Part shown: positions 31,097 to 38,240 of the stretch, piece by piece
Layout: each line of letters begins with the position of its first letter
Position numbering within the stretch: the first letter of the stretch is position 1
From: a virus
IMG/VR virus record: IMGVR_UViG_3300003322_000545
Span: 1 to 38,240 of that record
DNA: 38,240 bases
Strand: one strand, 5' to 3'
Notes under the pieces: model-generated
Told to the model about the DNA's origin: nothing
Seen by the model: the letters and a program-made list of their open reading frames with translations, nothing else
Databases searched by the model: none
Program-made: the position numbers and the translations under genes

Positions 31097-32517
31097 ATTG
31101 TTAATTCAGGATCGAGTATAAATAATTCATGCATGCTTATCGCATCCCAATAGTCCGTTGACCTGCCAATGACCTTACGCACTTCCTTCTTTGGCAGTAC
31201 ATCAAGCTTGCCATCCTGGTCAACTTCTTTTTGCTTCACTTGTTCAAGGTCTTGCGTAAGGCGCTGCTGCTCGGCTTCTTCGCTTTCAAGCCCTGTAAAC
31301 ATGATCTCGACTGTGATTATCCCGTTATTTATTTTCTCCGCTGTTCGGTAGGTGCATTGAGCTTTAAGAGTTCGATAATTCTCCGGCTTCGCTTCTCCGG
31401 TTTCTTCATCTATGATCGGATTGACAGGAGAGGGGAAAGGAGCTGAAGCGTTTACAAATTGGCGGCAATCCAGTATATCGACTACCCCGCCGCCGACACC
31501 ATCGGCGTCAACTAATACCCTGTGCATGGGTACGCCGTGCTGTCGTGCTAAGATACGAATTTTTTCGGCAGTCTGTGTAACTGATAGATTTATGTATCTC
31601 CATAGCTTCACATGAAAGCCTTCCCATAGGGCAATAACTGTACTATCCGCGCCAAATCGCGCTACGTCGCATGTAATCCGCTTCTTTGGCTTATATTCAA
31701 CCAGGTTACCGGATACATCATTTACATAAGTAACGCCATCCTTGACTGTTAAAAGAGGCAAGCCGTTACGGAAAATTCGAGCAATAGCCTCAGTATCTAT
31801 CAGGGCCGTTGCGTCATTTTCGTACTCCCATACCCCGTACCTAAGGCGCTGTAGTTTGATACCTGTAAACCCCTCTAATTTCTTAGCGTAGCCGCTCTCT
31901 CCTTTCGTGTTATCCGTTACGAGGGCTTTTATAAATGCCTTCTCCTTCGGTAGCTTCTTATTTTTCCAGGGCAGATAAAACTTGTAGAAGAGCCAATTCT
32001 TTTTAGGGTTACAAGTAATAAGCGTTTTACCGAGAAGGTTATATTTGTCGTTGTACTGCCTACCTGTACGGCTGCTTATCATATCCGCCGCATCCTCGTC
32101 AATCTCCCCGCCTTCCTCGATCCAGCCTTGTGTATATTCGTATGATCCAAAGCGCTCGTAAAGTGGATCACTCGGGTAGTGCTTAAGTTCGAGTAGGTCA
32201 ATACGCGATCCGTTGCGAAACTCCAAACAACCCTCTTGCGGTTTGTACTTGAATATCCGCTCTTTCTTCAGCTTATGAAAATTGCAGACCTTATACATCG
32301 TTGGTATAGTAGATCGGCGGAGCTGCTTTAGCTCGCTACGACCAATAAAGTAAGTTGTTCCAGGGTAACGAATAGCATTAGTTAGTAGCCATTCGCAGCC
32401 AAGCCAGGACTTACCTCCGCCTGCTCCGCCGCCAAACACAACGCTTTCAGTAACGTTATCAAATAGCTTCTCATAAGCTAAATGCTGTTTCCATGAGGGT
32501 TCAATTATAGGCTCCAT
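31084..32517 (-). CDS. Terminase large subunit
   Basis: The 477-residue protein is the packaging motor. The ATPase domain has Walker A GGGAGGGKSW at residues 29-38 and a Walker B-like WIEEGGEIDED near 136; the nuclease domain has RITCDVARFGADSTVIALWE and VLVDADGVGGGVVD, holding acidic metal ligands. I use ATG 32517 (MEPIIEPSWKQH); a longer frame from 32535 needs TTG and would place the start inside a hairpin stem. It is separated from the small zinc-motif gene by a 174 bp gap with terminator-like hairpins. Confidence 0.95.
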   Translation of the reverse strand: MEPIIEPSWKQHLAYEKLFDNVTESVVFGGGAGGGKSWLGCEWLLTNAIRYPGTTYFIGRSELKQLRRSTIPTMYKVCNFHKLKKERIFKYKPQEGCLEFRNGSRIDLLELKHYPSDPLYERFGSYEYTQGWIEEGGEIDEDAADMISSRTGRQYNDKYNLLGKTLITCNPKKNWLFYKFYLPWKNKKLPKEKAFIKALVTDNTKGESGYAKKLEGFTGIKLQRLRYGVWEYENDATALIDTEAIARIFRNGLPLLTVKDGVTYVNDVSGNLVEYKPKKRITCDVARFGADSTVIALWEGFHVKLWRYINLSVTQTAEKIRILARQHGVPMHRVLVDADGVGGGVVDILDCRQFVNASAPFPSPVNPIIDEETGEAKPENYRTLKAQCTYRTAEKINNGIITVEIMFTGLESEEAEQQRLTQDLEQVKQKEVDQDGKLDVLPKKEVRKVIGRSTDYWDAISMHELFILDPELTIWGF

Positions 32518-32526
32518 AAATAATAA

Positions 32527-32567
32527 AGTCGGCAAACCTGATAGAGTATTCTACCAAGTTGCCGACT
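32527..32567 (-). terminator. Hairpin directly before the large terminase gene
   Basis: A perfect 9 bp repeat (AGTCGGCAA at 32527-32535, TTGCCGACT at 32559-32567) encloses a 23 nt loop that itself has a small TAGA/TCTA pairing. On the minus strand it is followed by TTATTATTT and, 9 nt later, the terminase ATG. It resembles a weak intrinsic terminator or a leader structure controlling terminase translation. Confidence 0.6.
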
Positions 32568-32691
32568 GATTTAAAAAGAGGCTGCTACATTTCTATTAAG
32601 TCCTTCCTCGCCTCCGGTTGCTAACCATCTTTCATTTTCGGAGAAGCGGACACCTCTTTATTAGTTTTTCAAAAAGTACTCTACACAGCAA
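32568..32691. other. Gap between zinc-motif gene and terminase
   Basis: These 124 bases hold no credible reading frame and no tRNA-like fold. On the minus strand GAGGC and GCCTC (loop about 30 nt) lead into five T, a possible but weak second terminator or structured leader in front of the hairpin at 32527-32567. Confidence 0.5.
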
Positions 32692-32910
32692 TTATGCCAC
32701 CCGGTTATATTTTCGCTTTTTACGATGTTTATACCCGCCGCCTCTGAGCTTAGATCGGCAAGCCGGGCAGAGATCGCGTGTACCAGTATGCCGCCAACCT
32801 TTGCCTTGCATTAGAGTTCGTTGCACTGTTGCAGGTAAGTGGCACATATCCGCATCAAGCACGACATTGCAGCCATCACAGACAATAACTGTTTCAATTA
32901 TCAGGGCCAT
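32692..32910 (-). CDS. Small zinc-ribbon-like protein
   Basis: The 72-residue protein has two Cys pairs in CDGC (11, 14) and CPAC (48, 51), with a further Cys23, suggesting a zinc ribbon, and a very basic C-terminus (YKHRKKRKYNRV) suited to nucleic-acid binding. Its ATG directly follows the stop of the 55-residue gene with no gap. Placed between the two terminase subunits, it could be an HNH-less packaging helper or a regulator; this is inference. Confidence 0.7.
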   Translation of the reverse strand: MALIIETVIVCDGCNVVLDADMCHLPATVQRTLMQGKGWRHTGTRDLCPACRSKLRGGGYKHRKKRKYNRVA

Positions 32911-33078
32911 CTAATGAGGTTTAACGTCTTTAATTCTACGTAGCCGTAGGCCGGTTTTGAATATGTAATTTTTTACCATCAATTGCAGATCGTAGCCTCG
33001 ATATTTGGGTTGTTTGACACCGTTAAATAATACCTGCAAATGACTGTATTTAGTATCAGTTTCGTATACTATTATCAT
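32911..33078 (-). CDS. Small 55-residue protein after the small terminase
   Basis: The frame from ATG 33078 starts 12 nt after the terminase small subunit stop, begins MIIVYETDTKYSHLQVLFNG and ends in a basic tail (TGLRLRRIKDVKPH) at TAG, directly abutting the next ATG. The tight fit on both sides and protein-like composition support a real gene. No family is recognised. Confidence 0.6.
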   Translation of the reverse strand: MIIVYETDTKYSHLQVLFNGVKQPKYRGYDLQLMVKNYIFKTGLRLRRIKDVKPH

Positions 33079-33090
33079 ATGTAACGATTT

Positions 33091-33666
33091 TTATTCTTCA
33101 TCGTCATTTGGTTTTTGTGGTGTGATATATTTAAATGCAATAATACCCATTTCATTACCTTCTCCTGGATCAAGGAAGTTACTGTCTTTCCAGCCCATAT
33201 TTTTCAATGCGAATATGCTTCCTGTCGGCGCTGTACCATGCAGGTTACGTTCGTAACGGTTCGATACTCTTAACTTTCCTCTTCTTACGACTTCGGAAAA
33301 TTTAGGGCCACGTTTCTCGTATTCCGTTAGTGCCTCAAGCGAAGAAAAACCGAGGAACAAAGTAAGCCCGGTTATAGTAGCTGGCTCAGGTTCGCGGATA
33401 CAAACCTCCTGTTTATATGGCTTGCGTTTCTTTGTTTTCGGGTCGGTAACGATTACCTCTTTCTCTTCGTATTCGCCTTTGATATAATCGAAATATTCAT
33501 CAATTTCTTTTTGCAGGGCTTCAGGCGTTTCATACATAAGAGGTCTACCAACTGCAAATGTGATACTATAACGGTGAGGCTTAACCTTGTATGTCTGTGC
33601 AGTTTTCTTCCTCTTATCATGTTTACCTGCTACTCTTCCTTTGCCTTTTTTCTTTGGTGTTGCCAT
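33091..33666 (-). CDS. Terminase small subunit
   Basis: The 191-residue protein should recognise phage DNA for packaging. After a very basic start (KKKGKGRVAGKHDKRKK) come RPLMYETPEALQKEIDEYFD and a PATITGLTLFLGFSSLEALT block, the DNA-binding helix-turn-helix pattern of this small-terminase group, then EVVRRGKLRVSNRYERNLHG, TGSIFALKNMGWKD and an acidic end (PNDDEE). The FALKNMGWKD element is very typical. It follows the Dcm-like gene by 22 nt. Confidence 0.9.
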   Translation of the reverse strand: MATPKKKGKGRVAGKHDKRKKTAQTYKVKPHRYSITFAVGRPLMYETPEALQKEIDEYFDYIKGEYEEKEVIVTDPKTKKRKPYKQEVCIREPEPATITGLTLFLGFSSLEALTEYEKRGPKFSEVVRRGKLRVSNRYERNLHGTAPTGSIFALKNMGWKDSNFLDPGEGNEMGIIAFKYITPQKPNDDEE

Positions 33667-33688
33667 ATGTACGGATTATATTGCCAAA

Positions 33689-34324
33689 TTACGAATATTT
33701 TTTCATTACAATATAGCTACCCCACTGCTCTGCCATTGCCGTCGCAATTCCGGGGTAAGTCTTTGATCTTATCTTAGCTCTCTCTTCGGAAGGCGGAAGT
33801 TTATATATACGCTGCTCTCTTCCACTAACTATGTTCGTGGGTTTCAAAAGAGGTAAGTTTTTAAGCCAAAGACACGTTGCTTTTTGTTCTCCGTGACCGA
33901 ACTGCCAAGGCTGAATAATTTGTGAAGGCTTCCAGGGAAAGCCAATACTGACCCCCTCTTCATATAAAATAGGAAACCACTTTTTAATATAATTTCCGCT
34001 ATTCATAATACCAATAGGGTTTTCAACCGCATCACTATAATTCCAAACATCTAAAAAAAACTTGATGGCTGCGGCTTGCGTGCCATCTTTTCTTTTCTCG
34101 TCAAACCACCGTGCCCCGGATACGGCTAAATGATCGCATGGCGGAAAGGAGATAACTAAATCCCAACGCCAATTATATCTGATTTTATAGAAGTTCTCCT
34201 GAAAATGATATTTAGGAAAACCTCCGGAGCATGGTTGCAGATCGCAGCTATAAGCGTCAAATTTTAAAGCTCTAAAGGCTTTAGTTACTTCCTGACTTTC
34301 TTCACAGCCAATTAATACATTCAT
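33689..34324 (-). CDS. Dcm-like phage protein, putative cytosine methyltransferase
   Basis: The 211-residue protein belongs to a common phage group annotated as DNA cytosine methyltransferase. MNVLIGCEESQEVTKAFRAL forms the SAM-binding first strand; DLVISFPPCDHLAVSGARWF has C63 in the place of the catalytic Cys of motif IV (PPC instead of PCQ); VENPIG near residue 100 matches the ENP motif; and a PWQFGHGEQKATCLWLKNLP block follows. It lacks a large target-recognition domain, so activity and target are uncertain. It overlaps the helicase gene by 4 nt and has no partner restriction enzyme in the window. Confidence 0.8.
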   Translation of the reverse strand: MNVLIGCEESQEVTKAFRALKFDAYSCDLQPCSGGFPKYHFQENFYKIRYNWRWDLVISFPPCDHLAVSGARWFDEKRKDGTQAAAIKFFLDVWNYSDAVENPIGIMNSGNYIKKWFPILYEEGVSIGFPWKPSQIIQPWQFGHGEQKATCLWLKNLPLLKPTNIVSGREQRIYKLPPSEERAKIRSKTYPGIATAMAEQWGSYIVMKKYS

Positions 34325-35688
34325 GAGTATTTTTTTATAAGTGCTTTGGTTGCATTCATTAAAGCATTCTGTCCTTTTTCTTTATTCAAGTCAGCCTCTA
34401 TTATTCGCTCATCAATGGTACCTATTGCTTTTAATTTAGAGCTCACGACAGTATACTTTTGTCCAGGCCGCATAAGTCGAGCGTCGGCTTGTTGCCTTAA
34501 TTCTAAACTCCATATAAGATCATACCATAGCTGCGTACAACCCCCGTGTTGTAAGTTAAGCCCATGCCCTGCGCTTGCGGGGTGTAAAAACATAATAGAA
34601 GTCTTACCTCTGTTCCATGTATCAATATCTGCATCGCTATTGAGTAATAAAGGTTTCAGTTTTTTGAATTTCCTTAAAAGAACCTCCTTTGTGTGCTGAA
34701 ACCAGTAAAAGACAATGAGGGGCTTACCAGTAAGGCAATCGACATATTCTTCAAGCGCATCAAGCTTATAACTGTGGACATTAAATGCTTTCTTATCCTC
34801 GTCATAAATAAATCCGCTACTAAATTGCCTGAGCTTATTAGATAAGGCGGCTGCGCTTGTAGCTGTTATTTCTTTTTCGGTATTCAGTAACTTCAATACT
34901 TGCTCCTTCTCAAAATCATAATACATGTCCATTGTCTTTTTCCCAAACTCGATATCAATAACTCTGTCAATCTTAGGGGGTAAGTCAATGTAGTCACGTG
35001 TTTTCATCGAGATGCAGATATCTTTTATGGCGTCATGTATCTTCTTATCTGCTCCCGGTAATAATTCGTAAGTTGCCACATAGTCGCTTACCATTCTTGT
35101 GACCCTGAAAAAGTTATCACGGTAATATGTAATCGTTTTACCAAGCCGCTCGCCCATGTCAAGTAATTTCATTTGCGCCCATAAATCCATAAGGCTATTA
35201 GGAGCTGGTGTTCCTGTTAAGCCGATCATGCGGTAGGTCTTAGGCCTCTTCTTCATAAGCGCTTTTGTCCGCTCGCTGCTCGGATTTTTAAAACTACTGA
35301 ACTCGTCACCAACCACGCAATCGAAAGGCCACTTCTCCCCATAATAAGCCACTAACCAGGGGACAAGTTCTCGGTTGATAATATAGATATCCCTTTTAAC
35401 CGCAAGAGCTTTTATACGTTGCTTAACGCTGCCCATAACACGAATGTAAGAGAGCCCTTTCAGGTGATCCCACTTTTCAATTTCATCCGGCCAAACCTTA
35501 GAGGCTACACGCTTAGGAGCTATGATTAACACGCGTTGTATCTCCATATAATGGTTAATAAGCCGCTCAATCGCTGTTAAGGTGATAACTGTCTTGCCTA
35601 AGCCCATTTCAAAGAGTAGGCCGCAATAGCGATTTTTATAAATATGCTTCTCGCCGTGTAGCTGGTATTGGTACGGTTTGTATCTCAT
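34321..35688 (-). CDS. SNF2-type DEAD-box helicase/ATPase
   Basis: The 455-residue protein has superfamily 2 motifs in order: MGLGKT at residues 28-33 (motif I), IIAPKRVASKVWPDEI (Ia), VVGDEFSSFKN with D128-E129 (II), GLTGTPAPN near 155 (III), and a C-terminal lobe with FLHPASAGHGLNLQHGG and QADARLMRPGQ (V and VI). This is the SNF2-like protein of the DUF2800-DUF2815-polymerase-VapE-VRR-NUC module. It probably remodels or translocates on DNA during replication. It overlaps the VRR-NUC gene and the Dcm-like gene by 4 nt (ATGA) each. Confidence 0.93.
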   Translation of the reverse strand: MRYKPYQYQLHGEKHIYKNRYCGLLFEMGLGKTVITLTAIERLINHYMEIQRVLIIAPKRVASKVWPDEIEKWDHLKGLSYIRVMGSVKQRIKALAVKRDIYIINRELVPWLVAYYGEKWPFDCVVGDEFSSFKNPSSERTKALMKKRPKTYRMIGLTGTPAPNSLMDLWAQMKLLDMGERLGKTITYYRDNFFRVTRMVSDYVATYELLPGADKKIHDAIKDICISMKTRDYIDLPPKIDRVIDIEFGKKTMDMYYDFEKEQVLKLLNTEKEITATSAAALSNKLRQFSSGFIYDEDKKAFNVHSYKLDALEEYVDCLTGKPLIVFYWFQHTKEVLLRKFKKLKPLLLNSDADIDTWNRGKTSIMFLHPASAGHGLNLQHGGCTQLWYDLIWSLELRQQADARLMRPGQKYTVVSSKLKAIGTIDERIIEADLNKEKGQNALMNATKALIKKYS

Positions 35689-36011
35689 TTGAATTGCATG
35701 TAGGTTGTAAAATTGCGATCAATATATTTTATATCCCGCTTTACCTTTTCTATAAATTCGTCAACAGCCAATTTACTATTAAGCACATAAATAGTATGGT
35801 CAATTGCAACTATCTTTTTATGTACTTGCTTTTGCTTTGGCGATAATGAGCCTTTCAAGCTCTTAGTCTCTACCAGGTAGGAAAGGCCATGCTCAAACAT
35901 ACAGAGCCTGTCGGGGTTGCCATTCTTACCCATTTTGATAGTAAGCCCTCCGGCCTTCTTCACCTCTTGCAAAAGGTACCTCTCAATATTCTTTTCTAAT
36001 CGTTCATTCAT
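35685..36011 (-). CDS. VRR-NUC domain nuclease
   Basis: The 108-residue protein is a stand-alone VRR-NUC nuclease. The core has GNPDRL with D34, VETKS with E48 and K50, and a following SPKQKQVH with Q60, the standard catalytic set of this PD-(D/E)XK family. I use ATG 36011 (MNERLEKNIERYLL); a longer frame to 36056 needs TTG and runs into the repeat-rich non-coding region. Viral VRR-NUC proteins act on branched or flap DNA, and this gene is paired with the SNF2-type helicase by a 4 nt overlap. Confidence 0.92.
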   Translation of the reverse strand: MNERLEKNIERYLLQEVKKAGGLTIKMGKNGNPDRLCMFEHGLSYLVETKSLKGSLSPKQKQVHKKIVAIDHTIYVLNSKLAVDEFIEKVKRDIKYIDRNFTTYMQFK

Positions 36012-36330
36012 GTTATAATTTTTTATATAGGTCCGCAGGGAACGGCCCAGGTCCAAAATATTTTCTATAATTGTCCCAGCTCAAACCCTTATCTGGACTG
36101 TGTTTGAGGCCAAAAAGGGGGTATATTAGGTCCGTGGTCCAGTTTTTTTCCATATACTATAATGGCATTTAACATTCTAACATATTTTCTATTTTATCTT
36201 AAACTGTTAAATCCCTTATTACTCTTTATTACTATTATAATTGGACCTATTGGACCTAATATAAGGAAAGATAAGCCAGATAAGGGTTTTGGTGGTCCAA
36301 TTGGTAGGGCCTTTTACCGGTCCATTATAT
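36012..36330. repeat. Repeat-rich non-coding region, candidate origin or control region
   Basis: This AT-rich 319 bp gap has nine copies of GGTCC or GGACC (36030, 36050, 36129, 36136, 36243, 36252, 36294, 36319 and, just inside the gene, 36337), most within a wider NRGGTCCAAT-like repeat in both orientations. It also has a perfect 14-nt inverted repeat: AAACCCTTATCTGG at 36083-36096 and CCAGATAAGGGTTT at 36276-36289. It lies between the primase-helicase and the nuclease-helicase genes. Such iteron-like clusters mark replication origins or binding sites of a phage regulator. No consensus Bacteroidota promoter is visible in it. Confidence 0.75.
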
Positions 36331-38240
36331 TTAATTGGACCGATCTAAATTTTTCCTTGTCTCATTAAGCAGAAATTTCGCCCCTTTAAGATTATTGCGA
36401 CGATACCCCCTTTCTCTTATTTCGCCATCCCTGAATCTTGCTGGTTCCCAATGCGGGATGGATCGCATCATGTCGTTAATCTCCCTGGTTTCCCGTTTAT
36501 TAATATCTTTTACAGAACCCCCGAAAAGCTCCTGCCATATTTCCATAGGGGTTATTTTATCGCGGATAATGGTACCGGTTACTTGTAGTGGATCACCTTG
36601 TACGTATTCTCGTTTCTGCCATATATCCATAGAAGCCCAATTCTCGGGAACTTTCATGTCTAAGTATCTAATTAGGTCAGGTAACCGTACATCTTTTTCA
36701 GTGAACTCACTTTGTATCGCGTTCGCTTCTTTTTCGAGTTGCTCATCCAGATAAAGGGGCTCCCCCACCCAGTATAAGTAGTGCGCCTCTGCCCATATTT
36801 GCGGAATGATCTCTTTAAATTCCTCCCATTTCCGTGCGCCTACTACCCTTACCGGCCAATAACGTCGCCCTCCTGTTTGATCCCTCAGAGGTGTTTCATC
36901 ATTGAACGATCCTACAAATATGCCTTGTCGTAAGTATTCCATTTTATACCGTCCGTATGCCGGCCGCATCTCATCTCGGGTGTTATCCATAAAGTTCTTC
37001 ACGGCATTATCCTCCGCTCTGCTTAACCCGGCAAGCTCCCCGACTTCATTGATCCAGGAGCCTTGCAACTGTTCGACAGCTTCTTTTTTACCGATCATAC
37101 TAAACGTAAAGTTCTTGTTATACCATTGCCCCCCGAGAGCGGCCCAAAAAGATGACTTCCTAATCCCCTGTGCGCCCTGTAAAGACAACATGTAATCGAA
37201 CTTGCAACCAGGTTCCATAACCCTATTAACAGCCGCTACAAGCGTTTTACGCATGACTGCACGGACATAAGGGGTATCCTCCGCCCCCATATAATCAATG
37301 AGCAGCGTATCTATCCGGCTCACACCATCCCAGTGCAGGTTATTAAGGTAATCCCGAACGGGGTGGAACACGTTCTCAGCCCCTATTATATCGATCGCGT
37401 CACGGACCTTATTTTGCCCTGTGATCCCGTATTTGCGTTCTAAATAGCGCCTGATATGTGCCTCGTCAGTATCTGCCCATAAATAACGATCCTGTTTATC
37501 CCACTTGAACCGCTTGCGTTTAATCATATTGTTGCGGAACTCGTCTATTGCAATGCGGTCTTTTATGAGAGGATCGTTTTGAAGAATAACTACAATATTG
37601 TCGATTGTACTTTTAATCCCGCCTTGCTTATCGACTTCCAGGTTTTCGATCCAGTCGTTAGTATTCTCCGTTTCGACCTCAGTTTGTCCCTCCAACTGTT
37701 CGGGATCGTCGGCCAATCCCTCAAGGCCCCTAAAATCATTTGCCGCCCTTTCAATCCTTTCAGAGACGATTGCTTTCCTAACCTTCTTATCTTCAAGGGC
37801 GAGCTCCCGCATTTGAAGGAATGATGGGCGCTTATTGATTGGCGTGTGGTCGTCTGTTTCTGTATCCTGATCGCCGAAAAGGTGAATCCGAACCAGGTCG
37901 AAAGCATTACAGAGTTTTTCAGAAATGGGGTCAGTCCCATGATGCGAGTACGCGAAAACGTCGTCGTAGATAATAAGACCCGCCGAAGTTGACCCTTGTA
38001 AATAAGTGTACCGGTTAGGTATGTCGGATTTCTCATATACCCCGTCGAGGTATTTTTCGATCGCCTCTTCGATCGTAAACGCTGTATTAAAAGCCCCAAC
38101 AATGCCGGGTTTTTCAAGGGGGTTACCCTGTTTATTAATACCACGTTTAACGGCTTCAATCGCCTTTGCGGATACAGGCCATTGTGATGCGTCTTTCCAG
38201 TCATAATAAGAGTTTGGGCCATCCTGATAATGGAAAATAT
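36331..38240 (-). CDS. Primase-polymerase/VapE helicase, C-terminal part (starts at 565 across the joint)
   Basis: These codons continue the gene at 1-565 across the joint (the last 24 bases repeat 1-24) and supply residues about 189-816. The region at 37812-38216 has no internal start until M324, consistent with read-through from the other end. A VapE/VirE ATPase domain follows: DYLNNLHWDGVSRIDTLLID, a P-loop region LQGAQGIRKSSFW (residues 534-546), ATPase motif WINEVGELAGLSRAEDNAVK, then FVGSFNDETPLRDQTGGRRY with the arginine finger region. The P-loop has Arg541 where the last Gly of GxxxxGKS is expected. The protein probably unwinds DNA as a hexamer and primes synthesis. It ends in the GGWCC repeat region. 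Confidence 0.92.
   Translation of the reverse strand, partial: IFHYQDGPNSYYDWKDASQWPVSAKAIEAVKRGINKQGNPLEKPGIVGAFNTAFTIEEAIEKYLDGVYEKSDIPNRYTYLQGSTSAGLIIYDDVFAYSHHGTDPISEKLCNAFDLVRIHLFGDQDTETDDHTPINKRPSFLQMRELALEDKKVRKAIVSERIERAANDFRGLEGLADDPEQLEGQTEVETENTNDWIENLEVDKQGGIKSTIDNIVVILQNDPLIKDRIAIDEFRNNMIKRKRFKWDKQDRYLWADTDEAHIRRYLERKYGITGQNKVRDAIDIIGAENVFHPVRDYLNNLHWDGVSRIDTLLIDYMGAEDTPYVRAVMRKTLVAAVNRVMEPGCKFDYMLSLQGAQGIRKSSFWAALGGQWYNKNFTFSMIGKKEAVEQLQGSWINEVGELAGLSRAEDNAVKNFMDNTRDEMRPAYGRYKMEYLRQGIFVGSFNDETPLRDQTGGRRYWPVRVVGARKWEEFKEIIPQIWAEAHYLYWVGEPLYLDEQLEKEANAIQSEFTEKDVRLPDLIRYLDMKVPENWASMDIWQKREYVQGDPLQVTGTIIRDKITPMEIWQELFGGSVKDINKRETREINDMMRSIPHWEPARFRDGEIRERGYRRNNLKGAKFLLNETRKNLDRSN
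38217..38240. repeat. Terminal direct repeat, right copy
   Basis: Identical to positions 1-24. It should be counted once when the genome is closed, giving about 38,216 bp. Confidence 0.95.

Noticed and set aside
32518-32535. Longer terminase start (TTG at 32535)
   Set aside because: It would place the start inside the stem of a hairpin, while an ATG at 32517 gives the normal terminase length.
32536-32691. tRNA or intron-like RNA in the gap before the terminase
   Set aside because: No cloverleaf with an acceptor stem and T-loop consensus could be found on either strand.
36012-36056. Longer VRR-NUC start (TTG at 36056)
   Set aside because: The added residues come from the GGTCC repeat region; ATG 36011 gives a standard VRR-NUC domain.
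36012-36341. CRISPR array
   Set aside because: The repeated unit is only 5 to 10 nt, spacing is irregular, orientation varies, and there are no cas genes.
36162-36368. Plus-strand 68-codon frame with a hydrophobic start and Gly-Pro-Ile repeats
   Set aside because: The repeats simply come from the GGACC/GGTCC cluster, no promoter is seen, and every credible gene is on the other strand.
37590-38222. Minus-strand 210-codon frame near the right end
   Set aside because: It is in another frame from the primase-helicase, which continues unbroken across the joint; composition is Arg/Thr-rich shadow coding.
1-38240. Integrase, repressor, attachment site, diversity-generating retroelement or transposon
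   Set aside because: No reading frame shows recombinase, reverse transcriptase, transposase or phage repressor motifs, and no variable/template repeat pair is evident near the fibre gene.

Overview
The window is a complete or near-complete genome of a tailed bacteriophage (class Caudoviricetes, siphovirus-like). The last 24 bases (38217-38240) repeat the first 24, and dropping one copy joins two partial reading frames, without a stop, into a single primase-helicase gene across the ends. The molecule is therefore best read as a circle, or a circularly permuted assembly, of about 38,216 bp. Every credible gene lies on the minus strand, so transcription runs from high to low coordinates and around the junction. 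The host is most likely a Bacteroidota bacterium: the one convincing promoter (about 7038-7068, minus) has the TTTG / 19 nt / TAnnTTTG form of that phylum, two proteins begin with Sec signal peptides ending in AQ, and Shine-Dalgarno sequences are not evident. I see no integrase, excisionase, repressor, tRNA, CRISPR array, transposase or reverse transcriptase, so a virulent lifestyle is the simplest reading.

Layout in transcription order. (1) Early region: two tandem terminators (7185-7218, 7087-7121) close the late operon, then the promoter starts a run of small unknown genes (6987 down to 4389). (2) Replication module: DUF2800 nuclease-like protein, DUF2815 ssDNA-binding protein, family A DNA polymerase and AEP/VapE primase-helicase (565 through the junction to 36331), then a 319 bp non-coding region, VRR-NUC nuclease and SNF2-type helicase. 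This set and order are well known from phages and prophages of Firmicutes. (3) A Dcm-like protein, small and large terminase subunits, portal, MuF-type head protein, HK97-type prohead protease and major capsid protein. (4) Between the capsid gene and the head-tail connector sits a glycan cassette: GT25-like and GT-A-like glycosyltransferases, an unknown protein, a SAM methyltransferase, a GT11 fucosyltransferase-like protein, a 62-residue protein and a GT4 glycosyltransferase. It is joined to the structural genes by overlapping start and stop codons on both sides. (5) Head-tail joining genes, tail tube, tail chaperone with a -1 frameshift, a 704-residue tape measure (tail roughly 100 nm by the usual scaling), hub and tip proteins, and a 1149-residue beta-helix fibre that begins with a signal peptide. 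(6) Lysis: two small membrane proteins, a coiled-coil protein with a membrane segment at each end, and a GH108 endolysin.

The points that most deserve follow-up are the glycan cassette inside the head operon; the non-coding region at 36012-36330 packed with GGTCC/GGACC repeats plus a 14-nt inverted repeat (candidate origin or control region); the programmed frameshift on an A9 run; strong hairpin-T terminators that face the opposite way to all genes; and the signal peptides on a tail fibre and on a small protein between terminase and portal.
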